Shown in pieces: positions 31,722 through 40,654 of a stretch of DNA of 41,816 nt. Location of the stretch: assembly GCF_005405585.1 (NCBI RefSeq), contig NZ_BJEQ01000027.1:1-41816 (forward strand), in the 5' to 3' direction. This stretch comes from Agarivorans sp. Toyoura001. GTDB lineage: Bacteria > Pseudomonadota > Gammaproteobacteria > Enterobacterales > Celerinatantimonadaceae. The translations under genes and the position numbers were made by a program. The notes under the pieces were generated by a model that saw nothing but the letters and a program-made list of their open reading frames with translations, searched no databases and had not been told where the DNA came from. Position 1 is the first letter of the stretch; every line of letters starts with the position of its first letter.

Positions 31722-33565
31722 TTCTCCCCAACGCATTACATCGTATTCGACACTTTATATATTATTTAGCCGGCTCGCTTAAAAGCCGCGGCATCGCAAT
31801 GTTTGGCGCTTATCTGCTGGTGCAGGCATGTTGGTTGGCAGTAGTCGCACCCGTGTCGATTGTGGTGAGCGAATCTTTAATGTCTTGGTATGGTTTACAA
31901 GGCGTTGCTAATCAGCAGTTACTGGCCTTTTTTCTTTCGCCCAGTGGATACCTGTTTGCTATTTGGCTCGTTGCCATGGCATTGTTCAACTTTTTCTTAC
32001 AGCAGGGGGTGATTACTTTACTGCTGGCTCAGCATGAAGTTAATCGGCGTTCTGTATCACAAGCCGTTCGTTTATTGCTAAATCGCTCTTGGTTAATTGC
32101 CCGTTTAGCCTTTCTGCAATCCGCTTTGTTAATCAGTATTTCTTGTACCATTTTGTTTATTGGCCGTTGGTTGTTTGGCCTAATGCTGGCCGACTGGGAC
32201 ATAAACTATTACCTCGATCAACAGCGTAATCAATTATGGATTTTTGTTACTGCCGTAAGCGTAGGTGGGATCCCATTAGCGCTATGGCTTGGCGCAAAGT
32301 GGCTCAATTGGTGGTTTGCGCTTCCATACTGCATGCTGCAAAAAAAGCCGCTTAGCAACCAACTAAGAGATTCAACCAAATTAAGCCACCATCAACGCAG
32401 ACTTATCTTGGCGCTTAATGCCGGTTGGTTTGCGCTGCGTGCATTGGTGTTTGTTTCAGTTATCAGTGGCTTTATTTGGTTGCTACGATTTAGTTTAAGT
32501 TGGTGGCAGCCTGAAGAGGTCACCAGTTTATGGCTATTTCTATTTAGCTTTGCTGTGCTTGCTGGTGGTTCGGTACTGAGCTTTCTTGATACTTGGCTAT
32601 ATGCCAGCATTCAGTTTTATATGTTCAAAGTATTGGTGAAACGTAATCGTTCTGGGCTAAAACTGGCTCATCAGCGAGTACTAAGAGAAAGCCGCCGTTT
32701 GCATCTAGGTTTACGAATGATGTTTTTGGCGGTGTTGGTGCTTGGAGCCAACGAAATAAGTGATGAAATTAATCGCTTTAGTCAGCGCTTCTCTGCACCC
32801 AACTCTTTTGTGGTGATGGGCCACCGAGCAGGTGGCTGGTTAGCGCTAGAGAACAGTTTAGAAGGCTTACAAAAATCGATAAACCTTGGGCTAGAAGTCA
32901 CAGAAATAGATGTACAGTTAACCGCTGATGGCAAAATTGCTGTGGTGCATGATAGAGATTTACGACGCTTAACTGCCGATAGCGCGGTAGTGCATTTAAG
33001 TCGCTTTGAACAAGTTCAACAAGCCTTTGTTAATGCAGGTTTTAGTACGCCTCAAGCTTTGCCAGTTTGGTTAGCTAAAAGTGCAGACAAGATAACCTTG
33101 AATATAGAACTCAAACGCTATAACGATTCTTTGGCTTTGGTTCCTGCCTTGCTGGACGCGCTCAAAGATTATCTGCACCCGGTCATCATAAGTAGTTTAG
33201 ATGGTGAACTGCTAGAAACCTTAAAGCTTCAAATGAGTGGTACTCCGCAGGCAAAAAACATTAGCACTGCCTTTATTGCTGCTGCTAGTTTTGGTGAAAC
33301 CGATGTACAGCAAAACGTAGATATGTTGATTGTTAACCAACAATGGGTAAATGCTTGGCGCTTATTAAGTGCTCAGCAGCGAGGCCAACAAGTGCACGTG
33401 TGGACGGTAAATAGCGCAGCCGACGTGGAGAGGCTTTATTATCTGAGGGTGGATGGCATAGTGACGGATTCACCGATTATTGCATTAGAAACTATCGAGC
33501 GACTAAATCAGCTGAGTGAAATGGACCATATCGTAAATAGCTTACGTCATTGGCTGAGTTTGTAG
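31718..33565 (+). CDS. Membrane-anchored glycerophosphodiester phosphodiesterase
   Basis: 615 residues. The first about 350 residues are a membrane domain with several long hydrophobic spans, as in GDPD proteins with an N-terminal membrane-anchor domain. The catalytic barrel starts near residue 365 with GHRAGGWLALENSLEG (H369), then LEVTEIDVQLTADGKIAVVHDRDLRRLT, NIELK, and ends with VHVWTVNS and GIVTDSP. It splits glycerophosphodiesters to glycerol-3-phosphate and an alcohol, probably at the membrane. GTG start overlapping the cutC stop; co-transcribed. Confidence 0.9.
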   Translation: MILPNALHRIRHFIYYLAGSLKSRGIAMFGAYLLVQACWLAVVAPVSIVVSESLMSWYGLQGVANQQLLAFFLSPSGYLFAIWLVAMALFNFFLQQGVITLLLAQHEVNRRSVSQAVRLLLNRSWLIARLAFLQSALLISISCTILFIGRWLFGLMLADWDINYYLDQQRNQLWIFVTAVSVGGIPLALWLGAKWLNWWFALPYCMLQKKPLSNQLRDSTKLSHHQRRLILALNAGWFALRALVFVSVISGFIWLLRFSLSWWQPEEVTSLWLFLFSFAVLAGGSVLSFLDTWLYASIQFYMFKVLVKRNRSGLKLAHQRVLRESRRLHLGLRMMFLAVLVLGANEISDEINRFSQRFSAPNSFVVMGHRAGGWLALENSLEGLQKSINLGLEVTEIDVQLTADGKIAVVHDRDLRRLTADSAVVHLSRFEQVQQAFVNAGFSTPQALPVWLAKSADKITLNIELKRYNDSLALVPALLDALKDYLHPVIISSLDGELLETLKLQMSGTPQAKNISTAFIAAASFGETDVQQNVDMLIVNQQWVNAWRLLSAQQRGQQVHVWTVNSAADVERLYYLRVDGIVTDSPIIALETIERLNQLSEMDHIVNSLRHWLSL

Positions 33566-33594
33566 TATTTAGCCTAGCAACTCAAAAATATCGT

Positions 33595-33879
33595 CTATTT
33601 AGGTGCAAGACCCATATCGTCGAGTTTTAGTAGAATTTCGGTTTTTCTTTGTTGTTTGATGATTTGCCAATGAAGATCTTCTCGGGCGCCAATAATTGCG
33701 TATATCGAATTTAACCCGGTACCTTTAACCGTTTGTTTAAGTTTGGCATAAAGCTCAAAAGGGTCACTTGCCATAAATTGTTCGACGGAGTGAATATCCA
33801 CTTTGGCCAATATCTCTTCGCTTTTAGGACCAAAACCTTTTAAATCTCTAAGTTGTGTAGCTTGTTTAGTTTTAGGCAT
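33595..33879 (-). CDS. TfoX C-terminal-domain protein
   Basis: 94 residues corresponding to the C-terminal domain of TfoX alone: LRDLKGFGPKSEEILAKVDIHSVEQFMASDPFELYAKLK, then GLNSIYAIIGAREDLHWQ. The GFGPKSEEIL helix-hairpin-helix suggests DNA or protein binding. The N-terminal domain of the competence regulator is missing, so it is a stand-alone relative; its function is unknown. The gene start overlaps the end of pxpC by eight bases, so it is last in that operon. Confidence 0.8.
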   Translation of the reverse strand: MPKTKQATQLRDLKGFGPKSEEILAKVDIHSVEQFMASDPFELYAKLKQTVKGTGLNSIYAIIGAREDLHWQIIKQQRKTEILLKLDDMGLAPK

Positions 33880-34849
33880 TTCTTGTTACGCCCAGTGGTA
33901 TTGAAAAGAACTGCTGAAATGCTAACCAACGTTGTCGCTGTGCTTGCCAAGAGCTTATGTAAAACTGCACTGCTTGCTGAGGGCGGCGTTGATTTAGTGC
34001 ATATAGGTCAAGGCGGGCTATACAGCCGAGTTTGGGGTAACCGCCAATGGTTTGTTTATCTACCGACAATACAATGGGCAGCCCATTGGGAGGAACCTGC
34101 ACCGCACCCAAAGCAATGGCCTCAGATTCTCCACTGGGAGGAATATCTACTAATGGATCACCGATCAATCGCAGGCCCATTCGGTCACTTAATTCGCTAA
34201 GCGTATAGGTTTGATGGCGTAAGGTATCAATGTCTTTTTGGGTAAACTGCTGAAACTGATAACTTGGAATAAGCGCTAGTTTTAGTGTTTGTTGGTAATC
34301 AGGCAGAAAGCGGTTCGGCACCTGTTGCTGTGAGAGTGCAGGGTGTTGGCATGACGTTATGTATTCAAGCTTATCTCCAGCCGCCAGCAAGCGACCATTA
34401 AACGCTCCCAATTTTTGTTTTATTGAACTGCTCACGCTGCCTAGTTCTGGCCTTACGCTAAATCCCCCTGATATCGTCAAATAACTGCGCAAACCACTAC
34501 GCGCGGGCGCTAGGCTTAGCCTATCGCCTGCGTTTACCTTTATAGTTTGCCAAGTGGCTAAGTTTATTGAGGTACTAGTGTTAGCAGACGTGACTGTGAT
34601 TGGCATCTTGGCACCACAAACGGCGATTGTGCAACTGTGACTAAATTGGAACTGGGCGCCTCCAATGGTAACTTCTAATGCTGCACAGTTTACTGAATTG
34701 CCTAATAAACGGTTTGCCCAATAGTAAGCGTGTAAATCTGCCGGCCCGCCAGGGCTGACTCCTATGTCTTGATAACCAAAACGGCCCTGGTCGACGACCA
34801 ATGTATGCGGACCACTTCTGATTATATTCATGGCGGCTGGAGAGCTCAT
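33872..34849 (-). CDS. pxpC: 5-oxoprolinase subunit C
   Basis: 325 residues of the biotin-dependent carboxyltransferase-like (KipA/AHS2) type: GPHTLVVDQGRFGYQDIGVSPGGPADLHAYYWANRLLGN, ALEVTIGGAQFQF, LSDRMGLRLIGDPL and AIALGAVQVPPNGLPIVL. With PxpA and PxpB it hydrolyses 5-oxoproline to glutamate using ATP. Start overlaps pxpB stop by four bases (ATGA). Confidence 0.92.
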   Translation of the reverse strand: MSSPAAMNIIRSGPHTLVVDQGRFGYQDIGVSPGGPADLHAYYWANRLLGNSVNCAALEVTIGGAQFQFSHSCTIAVCGAKMPITVTSANTSTSINLATWQTIKVNAGDRLSLAPARSGLRSYLTISGGFSVRPELGSVSSSIKQKLGAFNGRLLAAGDKLEYITSCQHPALSQQQVPNRFLPDYQQTLKLALIPSYQFQQFTQKDIDTLRHQTYTLSELSDRMGLRLIGDPLVDIPPSGESEAIALGAVQVPPNGLPIVLSVDKQTIGGYPKLGCIARLDLYALNQRRPQQAVQFYISSWQAQRQRWLAFQQFFSIPLGVTRNA

Positions 34850-35505
34850 CGGTTCTCCTTGAAAGCAATAAACTCTTGATAAGTGATGGCAACAAAGCGT
34901 ACTTCGTCACCGACCTTAAAAGGGCACATTGGTTCAGACAGTTTATTAAATAGCTGCATAGGGCTTTGGCCAATAATATGCCAACCGCCAGGGCTGCTAG
35001 CGGGGTAGACCGCAGTCATGTCTTCAGCAATGGCTAGGCTGCCTGCCGCAACCTTTGAAGCGGGTACGGCTTTTCTCGGAAGTTGTAACTGAGCAGGTAA
35101 ACCCTTCAAATAAGCAAAACCGGGCATAAATCCAATGGCTTTAACCTGGTACCTTGCCTGCTGATGTAGATCTTTTACTTGGTCAGCACTTAGCTTACTT
35201 AATTGGCAAACTTCAGCTAAATCTGGCGCTAACTTTGATTCGTAACATACAGGGATGTTGATAACATTTGCCGAGCCGCTGACGACTTCACTGGGGTTAA
35301 ACTGAATTACCACTGATAGTAAAGCATCGATATCGGCAGTGTACTCTAAAACGATCAGTAAGCTGTCTGCAGCCACAATGATATCTAGAATGCCGCGAAG
35401 CTGCTGTTTGAGTATTTGAGAAAGCGCGGGCAGGGATGAGCAATCTTTTGAGTTTTTACAGCTAACTAAAATGCTGTCTTCATTTACATAATCAATACAG
35501 TACAT
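34846..35505 (-). CDS. pxpB: 5-oxoprolinase subunit B
   Basis: 219 residues of the KipI/AHS1 type: IPVCYESKLAPDLAEVCQLSKLS, IGFMPGFAYLKGLPAQLQLPRKAVPASKVAAGSLAIAEDMTAVYP, SSPGGWHIIGQSPMQLF. Cytoplasmic partner of PxpC. It begins six bases after pxpA. Confidence 0.92.
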   Translation of the reverse strand: MYCIDYVNEDSILVSCKNSKDCSSLPALSQILKQQLRGILDIIVAADSLLIVLEYTADIDALLSVVIQFNPSEVVSGSANVINIPVCYESKLAPDLAEVCQLSKLSADQVKDLHQQARYQVKAIGFMPGFAYLKGLPAQLQLPRKAVPASKVAAGSLAIAEDMTAVYPASSPGGWHIIGQSPMQLFNKLSEPMCPFKVGDEVRFVAITYQEFIAFKENR

Positions 35506-35511
35506 ATCAGG

Positions 35512-36258
35512 CTAGCTGCTTCGATTAGCTTGAATGATGTGCTGCTTTATTTGTTTGATGGTATCAAGCGCGGCTTGATTATCACCATGAACACACAAAG
35601 TGTCAGCATGTACGGCTAATTCACTACCGTCTGCACAGATCACTTTGTGATTGCTTAGGATAGTAGTGACTTGATTAATCAAATCGGATTGTACAGTGAT
35701 TACCGCGCCAGCTTCGCTGCGAGCTTGCAGCTGACCATTGGCCAAATAGCGGCGATCACAAAAGGCTTCTTTGATTAACTCGATGCGATAGCTTTCGGCA
35801 ATTTTCTCTATAAATCCAGCAGACTGGGTAGCGTGAACCATTAGCTTAATATTGCCGTTTAATGAGGCGACAGCTTTAACCACCGATTCAAAAATACTGG
35901 GCTCTTTATGCATGTCGTTGTAAAGCGCGCCATGCGGTTTTACGTAATGCAGGCTGAGTTTATGGTAGTGGCATAAGGCTTGTAAGCTGCCTACTTGCGC
36001 TAGCACTAGGTGAGTTAGTTGATCGGGCTGGTAGGGAATTGAACGCCGACCAAAACCGCCAATATCAGCGTAACTTGGGTGCGCGCCTACGCTTACATTG
36101 TGTTGTTTAGCTAGGGCTAAGGTATTACTCATTACGTCGGGATCTGAAGCGTGTCCACCGCAGGCGATATTCGCCATATCAATATGAGGCATTACTTGCT
36201 CATCAATGCCCATTTTCCATACGCCAAAGCTTTCGCCCATATCGCAATTTAATAACAT
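35512..36258 (-). CDS. pxpA: 5-oxoprolinase subunit A (LamB/YcsF family)
   Basis: 248 residues, usual length. Family blocks: LLNCDMGESFGVWKMG, MPHIDMANIACGGHASDP, VSVGAHPSYADIGGFGRRSI, SLHYVKPHGALYNDM, FCDRRYLANGQL and LCVHGDNQAA. First of the three subunits, eight bases after a LysR regulator gene. The operon lets the cell use or dispose of 5-oxoproline formed from glutamine or glutathione. Confidence 0.94.
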   Translation of the reverse strand: MLLNCDMGESFGVWKMGIDEQVMPHIDMANIACGGHASDPDVMSNTLALAKQHNVSVGAHPSYADIGGFGRRSIPYQPDQLTHLVLAQVGSLQALCHYHKLSLHYVKPHGALYNDMHKEPSIFESVVKAVASLNGNIKLMVHATQSAGFIEKIAESYRIELIKEAFCDRRYLANGQLQARSEAGAVITVQSDLINQVTTILSNHKVICADGSELAVHADTLCVHGDNQAALDTIKQIKQHIIQANRSS

Positions 36259-36266
36259 GTCAGTCC

Positions 36267-37169
36267 TTAGCGAGCAGCCTTACAGTGTTGTAACAATAGC
36301 TTAGAGAAATATTGACCCGCAGGGCCGAGTTGTTCGGGTCGAGGAATCACCAAGTAGGTGTTTAGCGTTTTAGATGCCCCTCCTTGAATATTTAACTCAA
36401 CCAAGCTGTCGTCTTCAAAAAATGGTTTTGCTACATGCTCTGGTAACCAGGCAAAACCTAAACCTTGATTGAGTACCTCCAGCACTTGATTAAAGCCGCT
36501 AAATGTCCAACGCTGCTCAGCACGCAGCCAGCCACGATCAGGCTGAGGGTTTTTCCCAGTATCACGCACAACCAGCTGTACATGTTGCAATACTTCGTCG
36601 ATAGACACTGGTTGGGGCATTTTAGCTAATGGGTGGCTGCGATGAATTACAGGCACTAAAGTAACGGCACTAAGTCGCTCGCCCAATACGCCTTTAGGCA
36701 ACAATCCGGTAATCACCAAATCGGTTTTGCCATCGGTAATTGCTTCATCGGCGCCAGTAATTACCGTATCAATGACTTCTACACGGGTTCCACGGCTTTC
36801 GGGCAAGAATGCTTTAAGTGCCTTAATAATAGGAGCACGGGGTTGGATAATTTCACAGGCCAGGCTCAATTGTGGTTCCCAGCCTTGTTCTAAACTTGCT
36901 GCGAGTAGTTCGAGCTCTTGAATATTTTGGCTGAGTAACTTACTTCGGCGAAGCATTACTTCGCCCATTGGCGTGAGATAAGCTTTACGGCCTTTTACTT
37001 CGAGCAATTGAATGCCAAGTAAGTTTTGCAGTTTGCTTACCGCATGGTTAAGCGAAGATTGGCTCTTGTTTAACTGACTGGCAGCTTGAGCATACCCCCC
37101 GTAATCCACCACTGCTTGAAAAATACGCCATTGTTCTAATGTGCTTTTTGCTCGAAAGGGTATGCTCAT
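36267..37169 (-). CDS. LysR-family regulator in the pxp operon
   Basis: 300 residues; HTH at residues 13-50 (WRIFQAVVDYGGYAQAASQLNKSQSSLNHAVSKLQNLLG), then an effector-binding domain (LSLACEIIQPRAPIIKALKAFLPESRGTRVEV). It is on the same strand as pxpA with eight bases between them and 11 bases after the SDR gene. It is likely co-transcribed with both and a candidate regulator of 5-oxoproline use. Confidence 0.9.
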   Translation of the reverse strand: MSIPFRAKSTLEQWRIFQAVVDYGGYAQAASQLNKSQSSLNHAVSKLQNLLGIQLLEVKGRKAYLTPMGEVMLRRSKLLSQNIQELELLAASLEQGWEPQLSLACEIIQPRAPIIKALKAFLPESRGTRVEVIDTVITGADEAITDGKTDLVITGLLPKGVLGERLSAVTLVPVIHRSHPLAKMPQPVSIDEVLQHVQLVVRDTGKNPQPDRGWLRAEQRWTFSGFNQVLEVLNQGLGFAWLPEHVAKPFFEDDSLVELNIQGGASKTLNTYLVIPRPEQLGPAGQYFSKLLLQHCKAAR

Positions 37170-37180
37170 AGGTTGTTGTT

Positions 37181-37942
37181 CTATTTCGCTTGAGCGTCAA
37201 TGCTTTGCCCGGTCACGCCAGCACTTGCATCGCTCATCAAGTACACATAGTTAGGCATGATATCTAAAGGCGTTTTCAACGTTTTTGGATCTTCACCGGG
37301 GTAGGCCGTAGCGCGCATTAGAGTGCGAGTTGCCCCAGGATTAATACAGTTACTGCGCAGGCCAGTTTTATCAAATTCATCAGCAATCACTTGAGACATG
37401 CCTTCAATGGCAAACTTAGATACCGAGTACCCACCCCAATAGGCGCGGCCTTTTTTACCAACGCTAGAAGAGGTAAACAGCAATGAGGCATTATCGCTTT
37501 TAAGCATCAGTGGTACTAAGGCTTGGCTAAGTAGAAATTGAGATTTCACATTTACCTGCATCAGTTGATCCCAAAGATCTTCGTCAATTTGCACATATTG
37601 GCTAAGCACGCCTAAATGCGCGGCATTTAATAATGCGCCATCTAAGCGGCCAAATTGATTGTCGATTGTGGCAACCATATCAAGGTAGTTCTGTTGACTG
37701 GCGCCTTTTAAATCAAGCGGAATGATTGCGGGCTGCGGTGCGCCTAACGCTTCTATCTCATCATATACAGCTTCTAATTTTTTAACTGTTCGGCCAAGGA
37801 GGATCACGGTGGCACCTAATTCAGCGAAGCTTAACGCCGCCTGACGGCCAATTCCGTCGCCTGCACCGGTAACCAAAATTACTTTATCTTTAAGTTCATC
37901 TGCGCTGGCTTGAAAGTGTTGAGGAGAGATTTCCGTGCTCAT
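37181..37942 (-). CDS. yciK: Short-chain dehydrogenase, YciK-like
   Basis: 253 residues from ATG 37942 (AGGA seven bases upstream; the frame is open to 37975). NAD(P)-binding TGAGDGIGRQAA, the LNAAHLG strand, catalytic Ser in LLFTSSSVG and YSVSK (Y-x-x-x-K), then NPGATRTLMRATAYPGEDP as in YciK. A cytoplasmic oxidoreductase of unknown substrate. Divergent from the surface lipase gene across a gap with three palindromes. Confidence 0.88.
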   Translation of the reverse strand: MSTEISPQHFQASADELKDKVILVTGAGDGIGRQAALSFAELGATVILLGRTVKKLEAVYDEIEALGAPQPAIIPLDLKGASQQNYLDMVATIDNQFGRLDGALLNAAHLGVLSQYVQIDEDLWDQLMQVNVKSQFLLSQALVPLMLKSDNASLLFTSSSVGKKGRAYWGGYSVSKFAIEGMSQVIADEFDKTGLRSNCINPGATRTLMRATAYPGEDPKTLKTPLDIMPNYVYLMSDASAGVTGQSIDAQAK

Positions 37943-37971
37943 TATTTGTTCCTGTAGATGTGCGTTAGCCC

Positions 37972-38047
37972 ACAAATATTTGTTTAATATTTAAACATCT
38001 GTTTAACGCCTGGTTAGACCTGTTGCAATAATGTAAACAAATGTTTA
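37972..38047. promoter_or_regulatory. Three regularly spaced palindromes between yciK and the lipase gene
   Basis: ACAAATATTTGT (37972-37983), TTAAACATCTGTTTAA (37991-38006) and TAAACAAATGTTTA (38034-38047). Centres are 21 and 42 bases apart, two and four helical turns, so all face the same side of the DNA. The last two share TAAACA-NN-TGTTTA. A dimeric (for example TetR-type) regulator seems likely; it is not in the window. Confidence 0.6.
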
Positions 38048-38089
38048 AGGTTTCTTTGAAAAACATACAATAAAAAGGAATTTGCTAAT

Positions 38090-40546
38090 ATGCGTTTGTC
38101 CCGAATAGCTACAGCTGTCACTTTATTTACTTCTGTTACTCTTGCAGGTTGTGGTAGTAGCAACTCGCCTTTTGATTTCAGTAATGATATCACGCCAAAT
38201 GAGCCAAACTCAGTAAAAATTCGTTTCAATCCGCTGATTGGTGATGTTTCTACACCAAATAATTTGCTGTTTAATGGCAGCCAAGACGGGACCGTTAATC
38301 TACCTAGTGAAGCTGCTATTGTGGCTACGCAAGAGTATCAATCTATTACCAACGTACTTGGCGCCCTAGATGGCTGGCAGACCAGCGTACCGTTTAGTAT
38401 TCCTCTTGGTTATGGTGACGAAGAAGGCGAATATAATGCAGAAATTGATACTACCTTAGATGAAAGCACCTTTGCTGCAGGCGTTTTGCTTTACAAAGTG
38501 AGAGCCTCTGGTTTTGTTGATACCTGTGCCGATGTGACCGAAAACGGCGGTAGTTTTTCAGCCGGCCAAACTTGTAGGGTTGATGAACAGTTGGTTTATG
38601 GCGAAGACTACGTTGCTACCTTTAGCGACGGCAACATAGTTGTTACGCCGCTTAAACCTTTCACCACAGCAACATCTTATATGGTTGCGATTACAGAATC
38701 GCTGTTAGATAGCAACGGTCGCCCGGTAGAAGCGGGCAGTGGTTATCAATTACTAAGCACTGCAGCTATTGCTGAAGACGATGCAACCACTCAGCAATTA
38801 AAAGGTTTAACTGGCTTCAACAATGGTCTGTTAGCTGCTGAAGGGGTAACAGAAGCTGTTAGTTACGCAGCGGTGTTTACTACGCAATCAGTAGGAAGTG
38901 TACTTAGCGCATTGCAACAAGTATACGGAGGTATGGCACTGAGCGGGCTACTGCCTTTAGGTGCATTGGTTGATACTGGCAGCACTGCAGAAGATGTAGC
39001 AAATACCGTGTTAGGCGCTAGCCAGCCGAGTTTTGCTGCTGCTAAGTACTTCAAATCAACCTTATCGGTTCCTTATTATTTGTCTGACTTAGATAATCCA
39101 GACATTACGGGGGCTGATATGAATAAATGGGCGCAAGCTAGAACGGACAGCCCGGTTGCCATTCTTCAGTTGTTACAAACTAATGCGGACTTTGCCGACC
39201 AAGCTAGCGCCACTAGTTTTTGGGCACAAGCTGGTGCTAAAGGTTTTGACACAGCGACTTTTGGTGGTCTATTGACTGGCGGCGATACTGCAACTGCCGG
39301 AACCCTGTTAGCTCAAGCCGATTTAGCGGGTTTAACCTACGTTGAAGACGGCGAAACCAAAGCCGTAGATGCACATCGCCATTTAACTGCTTATAACCCG
39401 ATTCCAGAAACACGCAGTACTGCTTTACTCAACCTAGATATTTACCTTCCTGACGAAACCTTAACTGGACAAACTATGCCAGCGGATGGTTGGCCAGTTG
39501 TGGTATTCCAACATGGGATTGGCTCGTTAAAAGAAACTGCCGCAGGCATAGCCGCAAGTTATGCTGCTCAAGGGTATGCGGTGTTAGCAATGGATTTACC
39601 TTATCACGGCACCCGTGGCATTGATTTAACAGGCGATGGAAATGCAGATTTAAGTGCTAATGCTGATGCGCAAGTATTTGCAAATCTAGGTAGCTTTTTA
39701 AGCATTCGAGAAAACTTGCGCCAATCTAGTGCTGATTTATTAGCCCTGCGAGCTGCACTTCAAGCAGCTACGGCTCCGGCAGAATTAGATGGTAGCAAGG
39801 TTCACTTTGTTGGCCAGTCATTAGGTTCTATTGTTGGAGTTGGCGCTGCCGCATTAGCTGGTGAAGTCATCGTTAGTGGCTTTCCCATAGATTACTCCTT
39901 ACAAAGTGCTTCGTTTAGCGTGCCAGGTGGTGGTTTAGCGGGCATTTTCCAAAATTCGCCTAGCTTTGCCCCCTTAGTTGAAGCAAACCTTAAAGCAAAC
40001 CCTGGTTACTTAGGTTTAGTGGCTGCCGGTTTAGGGTTTGAAGATAACGACTCAGCTACGGCATTGGAGCAGTTTGCGGTTTATCAAGCCACCTATCCAG
40101 AAGCAGCGCAGCTAGTTATTGACTCCAATTATGCGGCTTTTGCTCAAGTATTTGGTGCTTTGGGTCAAACCGTTGTAGATGGAGCTGACCCGCTAAACTA
40201 TGCGCAAGCAGGCTTTTCTATGCCAGTATTGGTGCATGAGGTAGTAGGTGATGGTAGCGAAGGAAGTGGTGACCAAGTGATACCAAACTCGCTGGCAACG
40301 TTACCGCTAGTGGGAACCGAGCCGCTAATTGCTGCCATGGGATTAGAGGGCGCAGCAGTTACGTCTGCAGGTAGTTATGCGATTCGCTTTGGCCAAGGCT
40401 CTCACAGTTCGTTGATTTCACCGACGGTGAGTTTAGCAACAACCGTTGAAATGCAAAGCCAGTTTGTGGGCTATGCAGTAAGTGCTGATGCTGGAAACGC
40501 GACGGTAGTGGTGAATGACAGCTCGGTTATTAGCACCGCTCAATAA
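38090..40546 (+). CDS. VolA/Pla-1/cef-family extracellular lipase lipoprotein
   Basis: 818 residues. Lipoprotein signal with lipobox LAGC (C21), followed by GSSNSPFDF as in the Vibrio surface lysophospholipase VolA. The N-terminal part is Ig-like and beta-rich (KIRFNPLIGDVSTPNNLLFNG, VTPLKPFTTATSYMVAITESL). The hydrolase domain from about 460 has VVVFQHGIGS, MDLPYHGTRG and nucleophile S577 in FVGQSLGSIVG; the catalytic His is probably in GSHSSL near the C-terminus. It should act on phospholipids or lysophospholipids at the cell surface, feeding fatty acids to the cell. AAAAGGAA precedes the ATG. Confidence 0.87.
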   Translation: MRLSRIATAVTLFTSVTLAGCGSSNSPFDFSNDITPNEPNSVKIRFNPLIGDVSTPNNLLFNGSQDGTVNLPSEAAIVATQEYQSITNVLGALDGWQTSVPFSIPLGYGDEEGEYNAEIDTTLDESTFAAGVLLYKVRASGFVDTCADVTENGGSFSAGQTCRVDEQLVYGEDYVATFSDGNIVVTPLKPFTTATSYMVAITESLLDSNGRPVEAGSGYQLLSTAAIAEDDATTQQLKGLTGFNNGLLAAEGVTEAVSYAAVFTTQSVGSVLSALQQVYGGMALSGLLPLGALVDTGSTAEDVANTVLGASQPSFAAAKYFKSTLSVPYYLSDLDNPDITGADMNKWAQARTDSPVAILQLLQTNADFADQASATSFWAQAGAKGFDTATFGGLLTGGDTATAGTLLAQADLAGLTYVEDGETKAVDAHRHLTAYNPIPETRSTALLNLDIYLPDETLTGQTMPADGWPVVVFQHGIGSLKETAAGIAASYAAQGYAVLAMDLPYHGTRGIDLTGDGNADLSANADAQVFANLGSFLSIRENLRQSSADLLALRAALQAATAPAELDGSKVHFVGQSLGSIVGVGAAALAGEVIVSGFPIDYSLQSASFSVPGGGLAGIFQNSPSFAPLVEANLKANPGYLGLVAAGLGFEDNDSATALEQFAVYQATYPEAAQLVIDSNYAAFAQVFGALGQTVVDGADPLNYAQAGFSMPVLVHEVVGDGSEGSGDQVIPNSLATLPLVGTEPLIAAMGLEGAAVTSAGSYAIRFGQGSHSSLISPTVSLATTVEMQSQFVGYAVSADAGNATVVVNDSSVISTAQ

Positions 40547-40565
40547 GTAAAAAATAATCAATCTA

Positions 40566-40591
40566 AGGCCTGCATCGCGCAGGCCTTTTTT
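40566..40591 (+). terminator. Terminator of the lipase gene
   Basis: AGGCCTGC (40566-40573), loop ATCGC, GCAGGCCT (40579-40586), then a T-run to 40591. Confidence 0.94.
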
Positions 40592-40654
40592 GTTGCTTGG
40601 TTAGTCTTTCAAGCTGTGGTACTAATAACAGCTTGAATTTAAGAGGGCAGAAGT

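Noticed and set aside
34641-34973. Frame of 110 aa across the pxpB-pxpC junction
   Set aside because: Shifted overlap of two well-recognised genes.
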